Shown here: positions 36,583 through 50,600 of the stretch, one piece after another
Layout of the letters: each line of letters begins with the position of its first letter
Position numbering within the stretch: the stretch's first letter is position 1
From: Merluccius polli
Lineage: Eukaryota > Chordata > Actinopteri > Gadiformes > Merlucciidae
NCBI GenBank assembly: GCA_030340625.1
Contig: JAOPHQ010001133.1
Coordinates: 607,501-671,500 of the forward strand
Direction of reading: 5' to 3'
Length of the DNA: 64,000 nucleotides
Program-made: the position numbers and the translations under genes
The notes under the pieces: model-generated
The model's input: only the letters and a program-made list of their open reading frames with translations
What the model was told of the DNA's origin: nothing
Database searches by the model: none

Positions 36583-38827
36583 GGCCCAGTATTTCAAAAG
36601 GGATTGACAGGATTATCCTGGTCGGATTGGATTAAATCTAGATCTGATCTGAAAACTGGGTATTTCAACACAGATCCAGATAATCCTGATCCTGAAGATC
36701 AGGATTCTGCTTTGGTAATCCAATCCTCCCCTGAATCCAGATTAAAGGCTGGATTTGGGTATTTCAAAAGTTAAGGCAGATCTCTGGATCAACTTGATAC
36801 CAAAATGTCAGGATCATTTGGATCCCACCTCAGAGGTGGATTTCACTTGGATTAAATCATTTAGATTAAGTCTCAGCTCCACTTCTCCTAGATATTGTTA
36901 CTCAAGATGTTCATTACACTTAATCTAAAGTGTTAGTGTTTTACTTTTAACAAATAAATATTTAAAAAATGTATATTTAAAAATAATAAAGCAGCCTAAT
37001 TGTAAGAAATGTAAAGTATAGTAAAATATTTTACCTCACTTTCTGAAACTGCTGTAAATAAGAGTAACAATTAATTACAGACCTATTTCTCAAATTCTAG
37101 TTTCAAACATTGTAACTTGCATGTACCAAAACATCAGAGAAAGACGACAGGAATGCGGGGTCCAAACAAACTTTAATTCCAACAAAACCGACATTTCAAA
37201 TAATGTGTCCACTAACTAAAACAGGGCCTAACCCACTCAGAGGTCAGAAGTGAGCTGCTTTTCTAACAGCTTTATTTTCAGTTCTGTTTCTTTGCGTCAG
37301 CTTTATTAGTTCATTGGCCTGTTCAATTTGTTTGACTGCCCTCTCGGGTCTCCATTTTGAGGAGCTTTTGATAAGCGTCCTCATCACCGGCATGCCTCCT
37401 CCGTCTCCGACACTCTGGCCCACGAACCTCTTGTGGTGGATCGGGTGGAGCAATGCTGGTGCTGGTTGAAGGTTCACCCTCTGAGCCTCCACAGGTGTGA
37501 GGAACACACATTAAGACGAGAGGTTGAGTGGCTCGTCAGCTGGCTCCCCAACACTGGATAAACTATGACATGTATGCACTTGCATTTTTTCAGTGTCACA
37601 GTTTATATCATGCTGCACATTGAAGCACTTTCCAAGCATTTTCAAGGTATATTTTCATGCTTCTGATTAAATGAAGACACATTTGACTTCAGTCAGAAGC
37701 TTAAAAATGCACTTTTAAAATGTTTGGAAATGGCTAGAATGTGATTTTAAAACCTGCAGCAATGTAATTCAGTGTTTGTGTACAAACTGATTATTTTACT
37801 TAAACAAAACAGACGCTATTTTGCTATAAATGACCATAATTATGTTTAGTGAGAGCCTTCTATATAAGGGAGACAAATTAGGATGAAAAACTGTTTAGTT
37901 GTGTCACTGACCAAGCTATATACCATGAAAGTAATGCAATTACAGTTTCAAGCACTTTATTCAGAATCCAATAACTTGAAAACCTTGAACGTATCAATAC
38001 AATTAAAGCGTTTCCAAGGATTTCCAGCCGAGTGGTCCATGGCTGAGTGGACTCTGAAAGTAGAAGAAAGAGAAGGTGTATGAGTATATCTTTGTTTATG
38101 TACACAAACGCATGATATCATCCCCAGCATTACTATAGCATCCCGACACTTCTGAATGAACCGTATAGTTAATACTCGTACCGTGTAACGTTTCCAAAGT
38201 ACTGCAGCAGTCTGTACACATGTCGCCTATTTTCCTAAGTCTGCTGTGTTGCCAATGACGTAAGGCTAATAAACTCTGAACAGGTTGGCGTTAGTTTAAA
38301 AAGTTACGGTATGATGTACGTCCAATGAATTCCCTTTTAAGTTAAACCATAGACCGAAAATTCATCAACAAAGTAGCTTCCTCGCTATCCCGCTGGCTGC
38401 TTAACACAAGTCAATGGAGCCAAGTTAGCTACCGTTAGCGCGGCCGCGGCTCAATTAGGGATCGCTGCGGCCTGGTTTTAATTAGGGGACGATTGAAGAA
38501 GTTGGCTTGCATGATATGTTGGTTGGAATTCGTATGGTCTTCAAACCGCTACACATTAGACGACGGTAAACTTACATTTTTGACGTGGATGTCGCGTTTC
38601 CAGCTGCTCTTTTCGTGAGGTAGTCCGCCATGTTTCGATCCGGAGGCGACGTCACGAGATTTGGAAATCCGTCTCCGCCCAGATCGGGATCACGGTGATC
38701 CACCCTGCCGGTGTTTTGAAATACTCGGATAAAGTCAGCAGGATCACCTTGATCCAGGTCTGAGAAAAGGAGGATTTCATTATCCGGATTATCCTGATCC
38801 GGATTACAAGTTTTGAAATACTGGGCC
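36583..38827 (+). mobile_element. Cluster copy A, PIF/Harbinger-like, 2.25 kb
   Basis: It starts GGCCCAGTATTTCAAAAGGG after CTG (36580-36582) and ends TTTTGAAATACTGGGCC before CTG (38828-38830). Both ends are dense in GGATTATCC and GATCC motifs. GTATTTCAA, the core of the terminal repeat, recurs at 36589, 36660 and 36759 and inverted at 38717 and 38813. On the minus strand it keeps a short first exon near the right end (MADYLTKG-like, then GTAAGT) and the C-terminal part of a basic protein at 37244-37511. No transposase remains, so it is non-autonomous. Confidence 0.85.
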
Positions 38828-38830
38828 CTG

Positions 38831-41064
38831 GGCCCAGTATTTCAAAAGGGATTGACAGGATTATCCTGGTCGGATTGGATTAAATCTAGATCTGATCTGA
38901 AAACTGGGTATTTCAACACAGATCCAGATAATCCTGATCCTGAAGATCAGGATTCTGCTTTGGTAATCCAATCCTCCCCTGAATCCAGATTAAAGGCTGG
39001 ATTTGGGTATTTCAAAAGTTAAGGCAGATCTCTGGATCAACTTGATACCAAAATGTCAGGATCATTTGGATCCCACCTCAGAGGTGGATTTCACTTGGAT
39101 TAAATCATTTAGATTAAGTCTCAGCTCCACTTCTCCTAGATATTGCTACTCAAGATGTTCATTACACTTAATCTAAAGTGTTAGTGTTTTACTTTTAACA
39201 AATAAATATTAAAAAAATGTATATTTAAAAATAATAAAGCAGCCTAATTGTAAGAAATGTAAAGTATAGTAAAATATTTTACCTCACTTTCTGAAACTGC
39301 TGTAAATAAGAGTAACAATTAATTACAGACCTATTTCTCAAATTCTAGTTTCAAACATTGTAACTTGCATGTACCAAAACATCAGAGAAAGACAACAGGA
39401 ATGCGGGGTCCAAACAAACTTTAATTCCAACAAAACCGACATTTCAAATAATGTGTCCACTAACTAAAACAGGACCTAACCCACTCAGAGGTCAGAAGTG
39501 AGCTGCTTTTCTAACAGCTTTATTTTCAGTTCTGTTTCTTTGCGTCAGCTTTATTAGTTCATTGGCCTGTTCAATTTGTTTGACTGCCCTCTCGGGTCTC
39601 CATTTTGAGGAGCTTTTGATAAGCATCCTCATCACCGGCATGCCTCCTCCGTCTCCGACGCTCTGGCCCACAAACCTCTTGTGGTGGATCGGGTGGAGCA
39701 ATGCTGGTGCTGGTTGAAGGTTCACCCTCTGAGCCTCCACAGGTGTGAGGAACACATTCAGACGAGAGGTTGAGTGGCTCGTCAGCTGGCTCCCCAACAC
39801 TGGATAAACTATGACATGTATGCACTTGCATTTTTTCAGTGTCACAGTTTATATCATGCTGCACATTGAAGCACTTTCCAAGCATTTTCAGGGTATATTT
39901 TCATGCTTCTGATTAAATGAAGACACATTTGACTTCAGTCAGAAGCTTAAAAATGCACTTTTAAAATGTTTGGAAATGGCTAGAATGTGATTTTAAAACC
40001 TGCAGCAATGTAATTCAGTGTTTGTGTACAAACTGATTATTTTACTTAATCAAAACAGACGCTATTTTGCTATAAATGACCATAATTATGTTTAGTGAGA
40101 GCCTTCTATATAAGGGAGACAAATTAGGATGAAAAACTGTTTAGTTGTGTCACTGACCAAGCTATATACCATGAAAGTAATGCAATTACAGTTTCAAGCA
40201 CTTTATTCAGAATCCAATAACTTGAAAACCTTGAATGTATCAATATACAATTAAAGCGTTTCCAAGGATGGCTGTGAGTGGACTCTGAAAGTAGAAGAAA
40301 GAGATTCAGGTGTATGAGTATATCTTTGTTTATGTACACAAACGCATGATATCATCCCCAGCATTACTATAGCATCCCGACACTTCTGAATGAACCGTAT
40401 AGTTAATACTCGTACCGTGTAACGTTTCCAAAGTACTGCAGCAGTCTGTACACATGTCGCCTATTTTCCTAAGTCTGCTGTGTTGCCAATGACGTAACGC
40501 TAATAAACTCTGAACAGGTTGGCGTTAGTTTAAAAAGTTACGGTATGATGTACGTCCAATTAATTCCCTTTTAAGTTAAACCATAGACCGCAAAATTCAT
40601 CAACAAAGTAGCTTCCTCGCTATCCCGCTGGCTGCTTAACACACAAGTCAATGGAGCCAAGTTAGCTCCCGTTAGCGCGGCCGCGGCTCAATTAGGGATC
40701 GCTGCGGCCTGGTTTTAATTAGAGGACGATTCAAGAAGTTGGCTTGCATGACATGTTGGTTGGAATTCGTATGGTCTTAAAACCGCTACACATTAGACAA
40801 CGGTAAACTTACATTTTAGACGTGGATGTCGCGTTTCCAGCTGCTCCTTTCATGAGGTAGTCCGCCATGTTTCCATCCGGAGGCGACGTCACGAGATTTG
40901 GAAATCCGTCTCCGCCCAGATCGGGATCACGGTGATCCACCCTGCCGGTGTTTTGAAATACTCGGATAAAGTCAGCAGGATCACCTTGATCCAGGTCTGA
41001 GAAAAGGAGGATTTCATTATCCGGATTATCCTGATCCGGATTACAAGTTTTGAAATACTGGGCC
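38831..41064 (+). mobile_element. Cluster copy B, near twin of copy A
   Basis: It begins directly after the CTG it shares with copy A and matches A almost base for base over 2.2 kb, with a short deletion near 40265. Its minus-strand frame at 39571-39885 (104 codons) is the most complete version of the conserved C-terminal piece (SSVGEPADEPLNL, PECRRRRRHAGDEDAY-like). The right flank is CAG (41065-41067), not CTG. Confidence 0.88.
39571..39885 (-). pseudogene. C-terminal piece of the family's second protein
   Basis: This 104-codon frame occurs in copies A, B and D with small differences and frameshifts. It has a polar linker rich in Ser, Pro and Glu, an arginine run (RRRRRR) and a helical end (AYQKLLKMETRE). 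A MADYLTKG-like first exon lies at the other end of each element. By position it could be what is left of a Harbinger SANT/Myb-like protein after loss of its DNA-binding domain, but no domain is recognisable and the function is inferred. Confidence 0.4.
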
Positions 41065-41067
41065 CAG

Positions 41068-41349
41068 GGCCCAGTATTTCAAAACTTGTAACCCACCTCT
41101 GAGGTGGGATCCAAATGATCCTGACATTTTGGTATCAAGTTGATCCAGAGATCTGCCTTAACTTTTGAAATACCCAAATCCAGCCTTTAATCTGGATTCA
41201 GGGGAGGATTGGATTACCAAAGCAGAATCCTGATCTTCAGGATCAGGATTATCTGGATCTGTGTTGAAATACCCAGTTTTCAGATCAGATCTAGATTTAA
41301 TCCAATCCGACCAGGATAATCCTGTCAATCCCTTTTGAAATACTGGGCC
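41068..41349. mobile_element. Cluster copy C, 282-bp deletion derivative
   Basis: CAG flanks both sides (41065-41067 and 41350-41352). It consists of about 24 bases of the family's right end joined to about 260 bases of its left end, in inverted orientation relative to copies A and B. This is the classic form of a MITE made by internal deletion. It keeps the three left-end GTATTTCAA motifs. Confidence 0.88.
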
Positions 41350-43274
41350 CAGGGCCCAGTATTTCAAAACTTGTAATCCGGATCAGGATAATCCGGATAA
41401 TGAAATCCTCCTTTTCTCAGACCTGGATCAAGGTGATCCTGCTGACTTTATCCGAGTATTTCAAAACACCGGCAGGGTGGATCACCGTGATCCCGATCTG
41501 GGCGGAGACGGATTTCCAAATCTCGTGACGTCGCCTCCGGATGGAAACATGGCGGACTACCTCACGAAAGGAGCAGGTGGAAACGCGACATCCACGTCAA
41601 AAATGTAAGTTTACCGTTGTATAATGTGTAGCGGTTTTAAGACCATACGAATTCCAACCAACATGTCATGCAAGCCAACTTCTTCAATCGTCCCTTAATT
41701 AAAACCAGACCGCAGCGATCCCTAATTGAGCCGCGGCCGCGCTAACGGGAGCTAACTTGGCTCCATTGACTTGTGTGTTAAGCAACTAGCGGGATAGCGA
41801 GGAAGCGGCTTTGTTGATGAATTTTGCGGTCTATGCTTTAACTTAAAAGGGAATTAATTGGACGTACATCATACCGTAACTTTTTAAACTAACGCCAACC
41901 TGTTCAGAGTTTATTAGCGTTACGTCATTGGCAACACAGCAGACTTAGGAAAATAGGCTACATGTGTACAGACCAGACTGCTGCAGTACTTTGGAAACGT
42001 TACACGGTACGAGTATTAACTATACGGTTCATTCAGATGTGTCAGGATGTTATAGTAATGCTGGGGATGATATCATGCGTTTCCTACATAAACAAAGATA
42101 TACTCATACACCTTCTCTTTCTTCTACTTTCAGAGTCCACTCACAGCCATGGACCACTCAGCTGGAAATCCTTGGAAACGCTTTAATTGTATTGATACAT
42201 TCAAGGTTTTCAAGTTATTGGATTCTGAATAAAATGCTTGAAACTGTAATTGCATTACTTTCATGGTATATAGCTTGGTCAGTGACACAACTAAACAGTT
42301 TTTCATCCTAATTTGTCTCCCTTATATAGAAGGCTCTCACTAAACATAATTATGGTCATTTATAGCAAAATAGCGTCTGTTTTGATTAAGTAAAATAATC
42401 AGTTTGTACACAAACACTGAATTACATTGCTGCAGGTTTTAAAATCACATTCTAGCCATTTCCAAACATTTTAAAAGTGCATTTTTAAGCTTCTGACTGA
42501 AGTCAAATGTGTCTTCATTTAATCAGAAGCATGAAAATATACCTTGAAAATGCTTGGAAAGTGCTTCAATGTGCAGCATGATATAAACTGTGACACTGAA
42601 AAAATGCAAGTGCACAAATGTCATAGTTTATCCAGTGTTGGGGAGCCAGCTGACGAGCCACTCAACCTCTCGTCTTAATGTGTGTTCCTCACACCTGTGG
42701 AGGCTCAGAGGGTGAACCTTCAACCAGCACCAGCATTGCTCCACCCGATCCACCACAAGAGGTTCGTGGGCCAGAGTGTCGGAGACGGAGGAGGCATGCC
42801 GGTGATGAGGATGCTTATCAAAAGCTCCTCAAAATGGAGACCCGAGAGGGCAGTCAAACAAATTGAACTGGCCAATGAACTAATAAAGCTGACGCAAAGA
42901 AACAGAACTGAAAATAAAGCTGTTAGAAAAGCAGCTCACTTCTGACCTCTGAGTGGGTTAGGTCCTGTTTTAGTTAGTGGACACATTATTTGAAATGTCG
43001 GTTTTGTTGGAATTAAAGTTTGTTTGGACCCTGCATTCCTGGGGCCGTATTCACAAAGGATCTTAGCGCTAAAAGTAGCTCCTAACTGGCGAATTTAGGA
43101 GAAACTCCTAAAAATAATGGGCGTGTCAGTCTTACATTCAGGACTCCTAATTTTTTTCACTAAGAGCAATTCACAAAGTATTTTAGGCCTAAAAGTAACA
43201 CCTAAGTCTAGGAGAGCCTAAAAGTCCTCGAGAGGACTCCTAACTCACTAAGACCTATTCACAAAGAATCGGAA

Positions 43275-44290
<1,016 letters not shown>

Positions 44291-45645
44291 TAAAGTATAA
44301 CATGTAAGATTACGCTTAGTCCTATGCGTAAAAAACATCGTATTAGCTCTTTGTCGCCTTTTATTTGTTGAATCCATATTTATTATTATTAGCCTATTGT
44401 TTACTGTTTTCCTCCATATATGTTAGGGCACACAAAAATACACGAAATCGATTTCATGTCCTGCACGGCGAAATACGCCTCAGCCCAGAGAGGGAAAGTA
44501 TAGTGATCACTGTATGCGCCACTCTCCACCTCCGGTAGGCTATGGGCTGTTATTTAAAGTGTTGAATAGTGGAGATATGCTCATTGGATAATAGTTTGCA
44601 GTGTGCTTTTAATTGCCTCCTTGAATTAATGCAATTTACGTATTTTTATTGTTTGCTTTTTCTCTCTCTCTTTAACGTGCATATAGGCTACAACGTCATT
44701 ATCGTGGTCTGCACAAACTTGTCATCGTGCGTGTATTCTGCTAACTGCACTGTCCATAACTATTTGATAGGAATTTCTAGCCGAGGCTATTTCCTTGTTC
44801 TTCGGTGATTCAGTGGGCTCGTTTCCACAGAGACCGCCTGCTCTGAACAACCAATCACCGTACTGACCGCTTCCAAACTCGTGCACGAGAATCGACGTAA
44901 TCCATAGCAACGGCGCGTCACTCTTAGTTCACTCTTAGTGATTTATCCTTAGTATGAGTAGGTCTCAGCGGCTTTGTGAATAACTTTTAAGAAAAAACTC
45001 CTACGTAAAATGTTTTAGCGCGAGTTAGGAGCACTCCTAGCGGTAAGATAAAATGCTTTGTGAATACGGCCCCTGTTGTCTTTCTCTGATGTTTTGGTAC
45101 ATGCAAGTTACAATGTTTGAAACTAGAATTTGAGAAATAGGTCTGTAATTAATTGTTACTCTTATTTACAGCAGTTTCAGAAAGTGAGGTAAAATATTTT
45201 ACTATACTTTACATTTCTTACAATTACGCTGCTTTATTATTTTTAAATATACATTTTTTTAAAATATTTATTTGTTAAAAGTAAAACACTAACACTTTAG
45301 ATTAAGTGTAATGAACATCTTGAGTAACAATATCTAGGAGAAGTGGAGCTGAGACTTAATCTAAATGATTTAATCCAAGTGAAATCCACCTCTGAGGTGG
45401 GATCCAAATGATCCTGACATTTTGGTATCAAGTTGATCCAGAGATCTGCCTTAACTTTTGAAATACCCAAATCCAGCCTTTAATCTGGATTCAGGGGAGG
45501 ATTGGATTACCAAAGCAGAATCCTGATCTTCAGGATCAGGATTATCTGGATCTGTGTTGAAATACCCAGTTTTCAGATCAGATCTAGATTTAATCCAATC
45601 CGACCAGGATAATCCTGTCAATCCCTTTTGAAATACTGGGCCCTG

Positions 45646-47062
45646 AAGATCAGGATTCTGCTTTGGTAATCCAATCCTCCCTTGAATCCAGATTAAAGGC
45701 TGGATTTAGGTATTTCAAAAGTTAAGGCAGATCTCTGGATCAACTTGATACCAAAATTTCAGGATAATTTGGATCCCACCTCAGAGGTGGATTTCACTTG
45801 GATTAAATCATTTAGATTACGTCTCAGCTGTTCAGTGTCACAGTTTATATCATGCTGCACATTGAAGCATTTTCAAGGTATATTTTCATGCTTCTGACTA
45901 AATGAAGACACATTTGACTTCAGTCAGAAGCTTAAAAATGCACTTTTAAAATGTTTGGAAATGGCTTGAATGTGATTTTAAAACCTGCAGCAATGTATTT
46001 CAGTGTTTGTGTACAAACTGATTATTTTACTTAATCAAAACAGATGCTATTTTGCTATGAATGACTATAATTATGTTTATATAAGGGAGACACATTAGGA
46101 TGAAAAACTGTTTAGTTGTGTCACTGACCAAGCTATATACCATGAAAGTAATGCAATTACAAGCACTTTATTCAGAATCCAATAACTTGAAAACCTTGAA
46201 TGTATCAATACAATTAAAGCGTTTCCAAGGTTTTCCAGCACTCATACGGTTGTCTTTAATAGCCGAGTGGTCCATGGCTGTGAGTGGACTCTGAAAGTAG
46301 AAGAAAGAGAAGGTGTATGAGTATATATTTGTTTATGTACACAAACGCATGATATCATCCCCAGCATTACTATAGCTGCAGAATGAACCGTATAGTTAAT
46401 ACTCATACCGTGTAACGTTTCCAAGTAGGCCTACTGCAGCAGTCTGTACACATGTAGCCTATTTTCCTAAGTCTGCTGTGTTGCCAATGACGTAACGCTA
46501 ATAAACTCTGAACAGGTTGGCGTTAGTTTAAAAAGTTACGGCATGATGTACGTCCAATTAATTCCCTTTTAAGTTAAACCATAGACCGCAAAATTCATCA
46601 ACAAAGCCGCTTCCTCGCTATCCCGCTGGCTGCTTAACACACAAGTCAATGGAGCCAAGTTAGCTACCGTTAGCGCGGCCGCGGCTCAATTAGGGACCGC
46701 TGCGGCCTGGTTTTAATTAGGGGACGATTCAAGAAGTTGGCTTGCATGACATATTGGTTGGAATTCGTATGGTCTTAAAACCGCTACACATTAGACGACG
46801 GTAAACTTACATTTTTGACGTGGAAGTTGCGTTTCCAGCTGCTCCTTTTGTGAGGTAGTCCGCCATGTTTCGATCCGGAGGCGACGTCACGAGATTTGGA
46901 AATCCGTCTCCGCCCAGATCGGGATCACGGTGATCCACCCTGCCGGTGTTTTGAAATACTCGGATAAAGTCAGCAGGATCACCTTGATCCAGGACTGAGA
47001 AAAGGAGGATTTCATTATCCGGATTATCCTGATCCGGATTACAAGTTTTGAAATACTGGGCC
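45646..47062 (+). mobile_element. Cluster copy E, 5'-truncated
   Basis: It starts at an internal CTG of the family (AAGATCAGGATTCTGC, equivalent to about 36705 in copy A), lacks the first 120 or so bases and has a further internal loss near 45830. The right end is complete (TTTTGAAATACTGGGCC) and is followed by CTG (47063-47065), matching the CTG left of copy A. Confidence 0.85.
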
Positions 47063-47065
47063 CTG

Positions 47066-48183
47066 GGGTACCATGGCAATTCAGTTCACTCCCCCCCTCA
47101 TTACCAACCACCTTGGGTCCACGGGCCTCATAATAGCGGCGGACATAAGTCCCTTCGGACCAGAGTTTTGGATCATACATGTCAGCAACATTGTTACATT
47201 CAGCAGTGATGTGAAAAGAGCCGTACCTGCTGCGGGCTGCCTCGATCTTTCGACAAGTCACCGTTTTAGACTCCAATTTCTCCAATAAATAGTGCATAGC
47301 ATGTCTGCATCTACAGTGGGAGAAAACCTAGTGGCAAACACATTCAACAGCTTTGTTTTCACCACTCCAATGTTGCTCTCAGTACCGGTTCCAATAATTC
47401 CATCATTCCTCTGCTCACATTTCAAGTGAGCTGGCTTGTTGCGGGGTTTTGAAGGCACAGCTGCTTTACGGGACCCCAACTTTTTGAGACCTTTTCTCAC
47501 AACCGTGCTCCACTGTGGGGACTGTAGGCCTAGTTGTGATCGTGGCGATGTTACTTCCACCAGCCCCTTCACGCCCCCGCGTGAGGTGCTGGCGATCCCG
47601 GTATCCAGTCCCAGGAGACGAGACTTCCCAGCGGGAGACGTTGTTGACTCCTCCCGGCGAACAGAGTCTGCTAGCCCCTGCACCCCCTCTCGTGCGGCAG
47701 TCCCCGGGTCGTAGTCCGATGTACGGTGCGCCTCCACCGCTGACACTTGGCGATCCATGGTCGTAATAGTTGCCCCCAAGTTCTCAGTTACTTCTGCCTG
47801 TGTTCCTAATGCCCTCCTCAGGCTAGATACTTATTGGCTCAGCCGCTCCACTCGGCAAAGCAGCGCCGAAGCGTCCATATTGCCGAACCCAACAGGTGGC
47901 AGTTCATCCAAGTAATGTGAGACAAATCGAGGAATATTTTCACCGCACTCATTCAGTACCTTCAGACAGGCCTTGATATTATTTGTGTCCTTCTGTGAGC
48001 CTTTGTGTGCGACACAGCGTAGCGTGGTATTCGGGCATACATCAAACAGCAGCCGCTTGGACTCCTCAATCCAATCAGATGAAAATTTATTTGTTGTTAG
48101 CAAAACAATTTCATCATGGCTTAATGTCTTCATTTTAACCACGATGAAGTTTAACAGTTCATCTTCCACTATCACCTTCCCAC
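47066..48183 (-). pseudogene. LINE ORF1-like protein
   Basis: A minus-strand frame runs from about 48183 with a nonsense TAA at 47831-47833 and a frameshift near 47290. It starts with a compact helical region (LLNFIVVKMKTLSHDEIVLL, IKACLKVLNECGENIPRFV). A coiled coil and a Ser/Pro/Arg-rich linker follow, then a conserved end (RYGSFHITAECNNVADMYD, TYVRRYYEARGP). It stops at the cluster, and its continuation on the far side (36579 downwards) is the LINE endonuclease. I infer it is ORF1 of the same element, an RNA-binding partner. I do not know a named domain for the N-terminus. Confidence 0.55.
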
Positions 48184-48320
48184 CAGTGGCGTAACTATCG
48201 ACGGTGCAACCGGTGCATTGCACCGGGGCCCAGATGCCGGGGGGGGGGGGGGCCCATGAAGGAAGAAACCCCCCCCCCCCCCCCCCCCCCGTCAACAATC
48301 GCGCAGCGAAACTAACTAAT
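48184..48320 (+). mobile_element. hAT-like fragment, right end missing
   Basis: The left end CAGTGGCGTAACTATCG is typical of short hAT elements of fish. Inside are GGGGCCCAGATGCC, a G14 run (48239-48252), a C22 run (48269-48290) and CAACAATCGCGCA, as at 18353-18400. No right end or duplication exists. BEL homology begins just after, so a deletion boundary probably lies here. Confidence 0.55.
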
Positions 48321-48329
48321 AACAATTTG

Positions 48330-49755
48330 TCCTTCCTCTCCAGGGAACCAGCTGATTTGTTTCAAACCTGCAAACTTTGGAATGGTGACATCTACTCAAC
48401 TGCATAATTGTGCTGATGCATGTGAGGACGGTTATGGAACTGTCAGTTACCTGTTACTGCATAACAACCATGGCCAGGCACATTGTGGATTTGTGATGGG
48501 GAAAGCAAGAGTGGCTCCGTTAAAGCCAGCCAATATCCCATGAATGGAGTTGACTGCTGCTACCATGGAAAGCAAAATGGACACAATATGAAGAAAAGAG
48601 CTGCAGATGGAACTAGCAGACTCCATATTTTGGACCAATAGAACCTCTGTGCTGAAATACATCAACAATGAGACCACAAGGTTCCAAACTTTTGTGGCCA
48701 ACAGAGTCTCTGAAATTGCCAAAGTCTCACGTGCACTAAAGTGAAGATATGTTAACACCAATAACAATACAGCAGACATGGCTTCCCGAGGTTTGACAGT
48801 TAAATCATTTCTAAAGAAAGAAATGTGAGTATGCGGACCTCAGTTTTTTCTTCTGACTCAGGTAGAGTGGCCTCAAAATCCTGATGGATTGGAAGAAATC
48901 TCACCAAAGGACCCTGAAGTCAGAACGATAACTGTAAATGCTGCTCAGCTAAGGTCTGAGGAAGTAGATCCAATAACCCGCTTGATCCATTACTTCTCAT
49001 CCTGGACGCATTTGAAAAGGGCAGTAGCATGGATGCTCAGACTTAAATGACTGCTTCTGTATTGTAGCAGAAAGAAGAAACAAGCAAGTAGTGTTCTTGC
49101 TCAGCTTCATCTAGATAACATCCATCAGAAAGTTCTGCCACAAAAGGAGACAAGAAATCTTGAGACTCAGGAAAACAGTGGTCTCACAGTGGAATTACTG
49201 GCTAATGCTGAGATGGAGATAATCTGCTTCTGCCAGAAGAAAAGATTTGCAGATGAAATCTCAAGTCTGAGGAAAGGAATGAATATTAAAAGGACTAGCC
49301 ACATTCATAAAAAAATACGTATTAAGAGTTGTTGAGTGGCTTAGCAGAGCAGCAATGCCAGAAGAGATGAAACATCCTGTCATACTGGCCAAAGACTTTC
49401 ACATCTCTGATCTAATTCTCAACATGTTCATGAAGAGGTGGGTCATGGTGGTTGCAACCATATGTTGTCCAGACTACGCCAAAAATATTGGCTTCCTGGT
49501 GCCACTGTGTCAATCAGGAGAATTGTGTCAATGTGTTGTTTGTCGGTGTCTAAATTCTGCTCCTGAGATGGTGGATTTGCCCCTTGATAGTCTCTCCTGA
49601 TGAACCTCCCTTCGTTGGAGTCGATTATTTTGGACTCTTTGGAGTGAAGCGTAGAATAAGTGTTTTAAAGCGCTATGGTGTTATTTTCACATGTTAAGCT
49701 GTAAGAGCAATACACATCAAATTGGCATCATCACTCGACACAGACTCTTTCAACA
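48330..49755 (+). pseudogene. BEL/Pao RNase H and integrase, right part
   Basis: BEL phrases resume with CFKPANFGMVTSTQLHNCAD and EDGYGTVSYLLLHNNHG, the RNase H region after the RT, followed by WTNRTSVLKYINNETTRF and NTADMASRGL. The integrase zinc region lies near 49380 (KHPVILAKDFHISDLILN) and the DDE core begins GVDYFGLFGVKR near 49615, then KRYGVIFTC and ASSLDTDSF. Homology stops at about 49750 in the integrase core. Several stops are present (near 48541, 48744, 49600). About 0.7 kb expected between the left part and this one is absent. Confidence 0.82.
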
Positions 49756-50600
49756 ACACCATTCAGCCTCTGCTGATGGGTGAGAAGCTGCGGGTGATGG
49801 GTGTTGACGACACTATGATCTCCTGGATTACTGACTATTTGACAGGCAGGCCACAGTTTGTCCGTCTGGGCAGTGTCCTGTCTGACGTGGTGGTCAGTGA
49901 TACAGGAGCTCCACAGGGAACTGTGCTGTCTCCCTTCCTCTTCACCTTATACACCACTGACTTTCAGTACAACTCTGATTCATGTCACCTGCAGAAGTTT
50001 TCTGACGATTCGGCTGTTGTCGGATGTATAAGAGGTGGAGAGGAGGGTGAGTACAGGACACTGGTAGACAACTTTGTAGAGTGGTCCGAACAGAATCACC
50101 TGAGGCTGAATGTCAACAAGACCAGAGAGATGGTGATCGACTTCGGGAGGAAGAAGAGGATGCCTTCACAGCCACTACGGATCAGGGGGGAGGTGGTGGA
50201 GGACTATAAATACTTGGGAGTGGTGATTGACAACAGACTGGACTGGAAATCTAACACCAAGGCTGTGTACAAGAAGGGGATGAGCAGACTATTTCCTGAG
50301 GAAGCTGAGATCTTTCAACGTGTGCAGCAAGATGTTGGAGCTCTTCTACCAGTCTGTTGTTGCTAGTGCCATTTTCTTTGCTGCTGTGTGTTGGGGCAGC
50401 AGCATCAGAGCCAGCGACACCAACAGACTTGATAAAATCATCAAGAAGGCTGACTCTGTACTAGGTCTCAGGCTGGAGTCTTTTGAGTCCGTGGTGGAGA
50501 GGAGAACGCTGAAAAAACTGTTATCCATCATTGACCATTCTCTGGGATCAGTTTTCATTCTAGTCGAATGTAACCAAAGTTCTCGAAAACCGCTAATTAG
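49756..50600 (+). pseudogene. L2-like LINE reverse transcriptase fragment
   Basis: RT motifs are MGVDDTMISWITDYLTGRPQ, APQGTVLSPFLFTLYTTDF and the catalytic KFSDDSAVVGC, then VEDYKYLGVVIDNRLDWK and, after a frameshift near 50320, RRTLKKLLSIIDHS. The last phrase runs into a MITE at about 50540. The 5' end is fused in frame to BEL integrase inside one open frame (49722-50366). It is a 5'-truncated copy without endonuclease. Confidence 0.83.
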
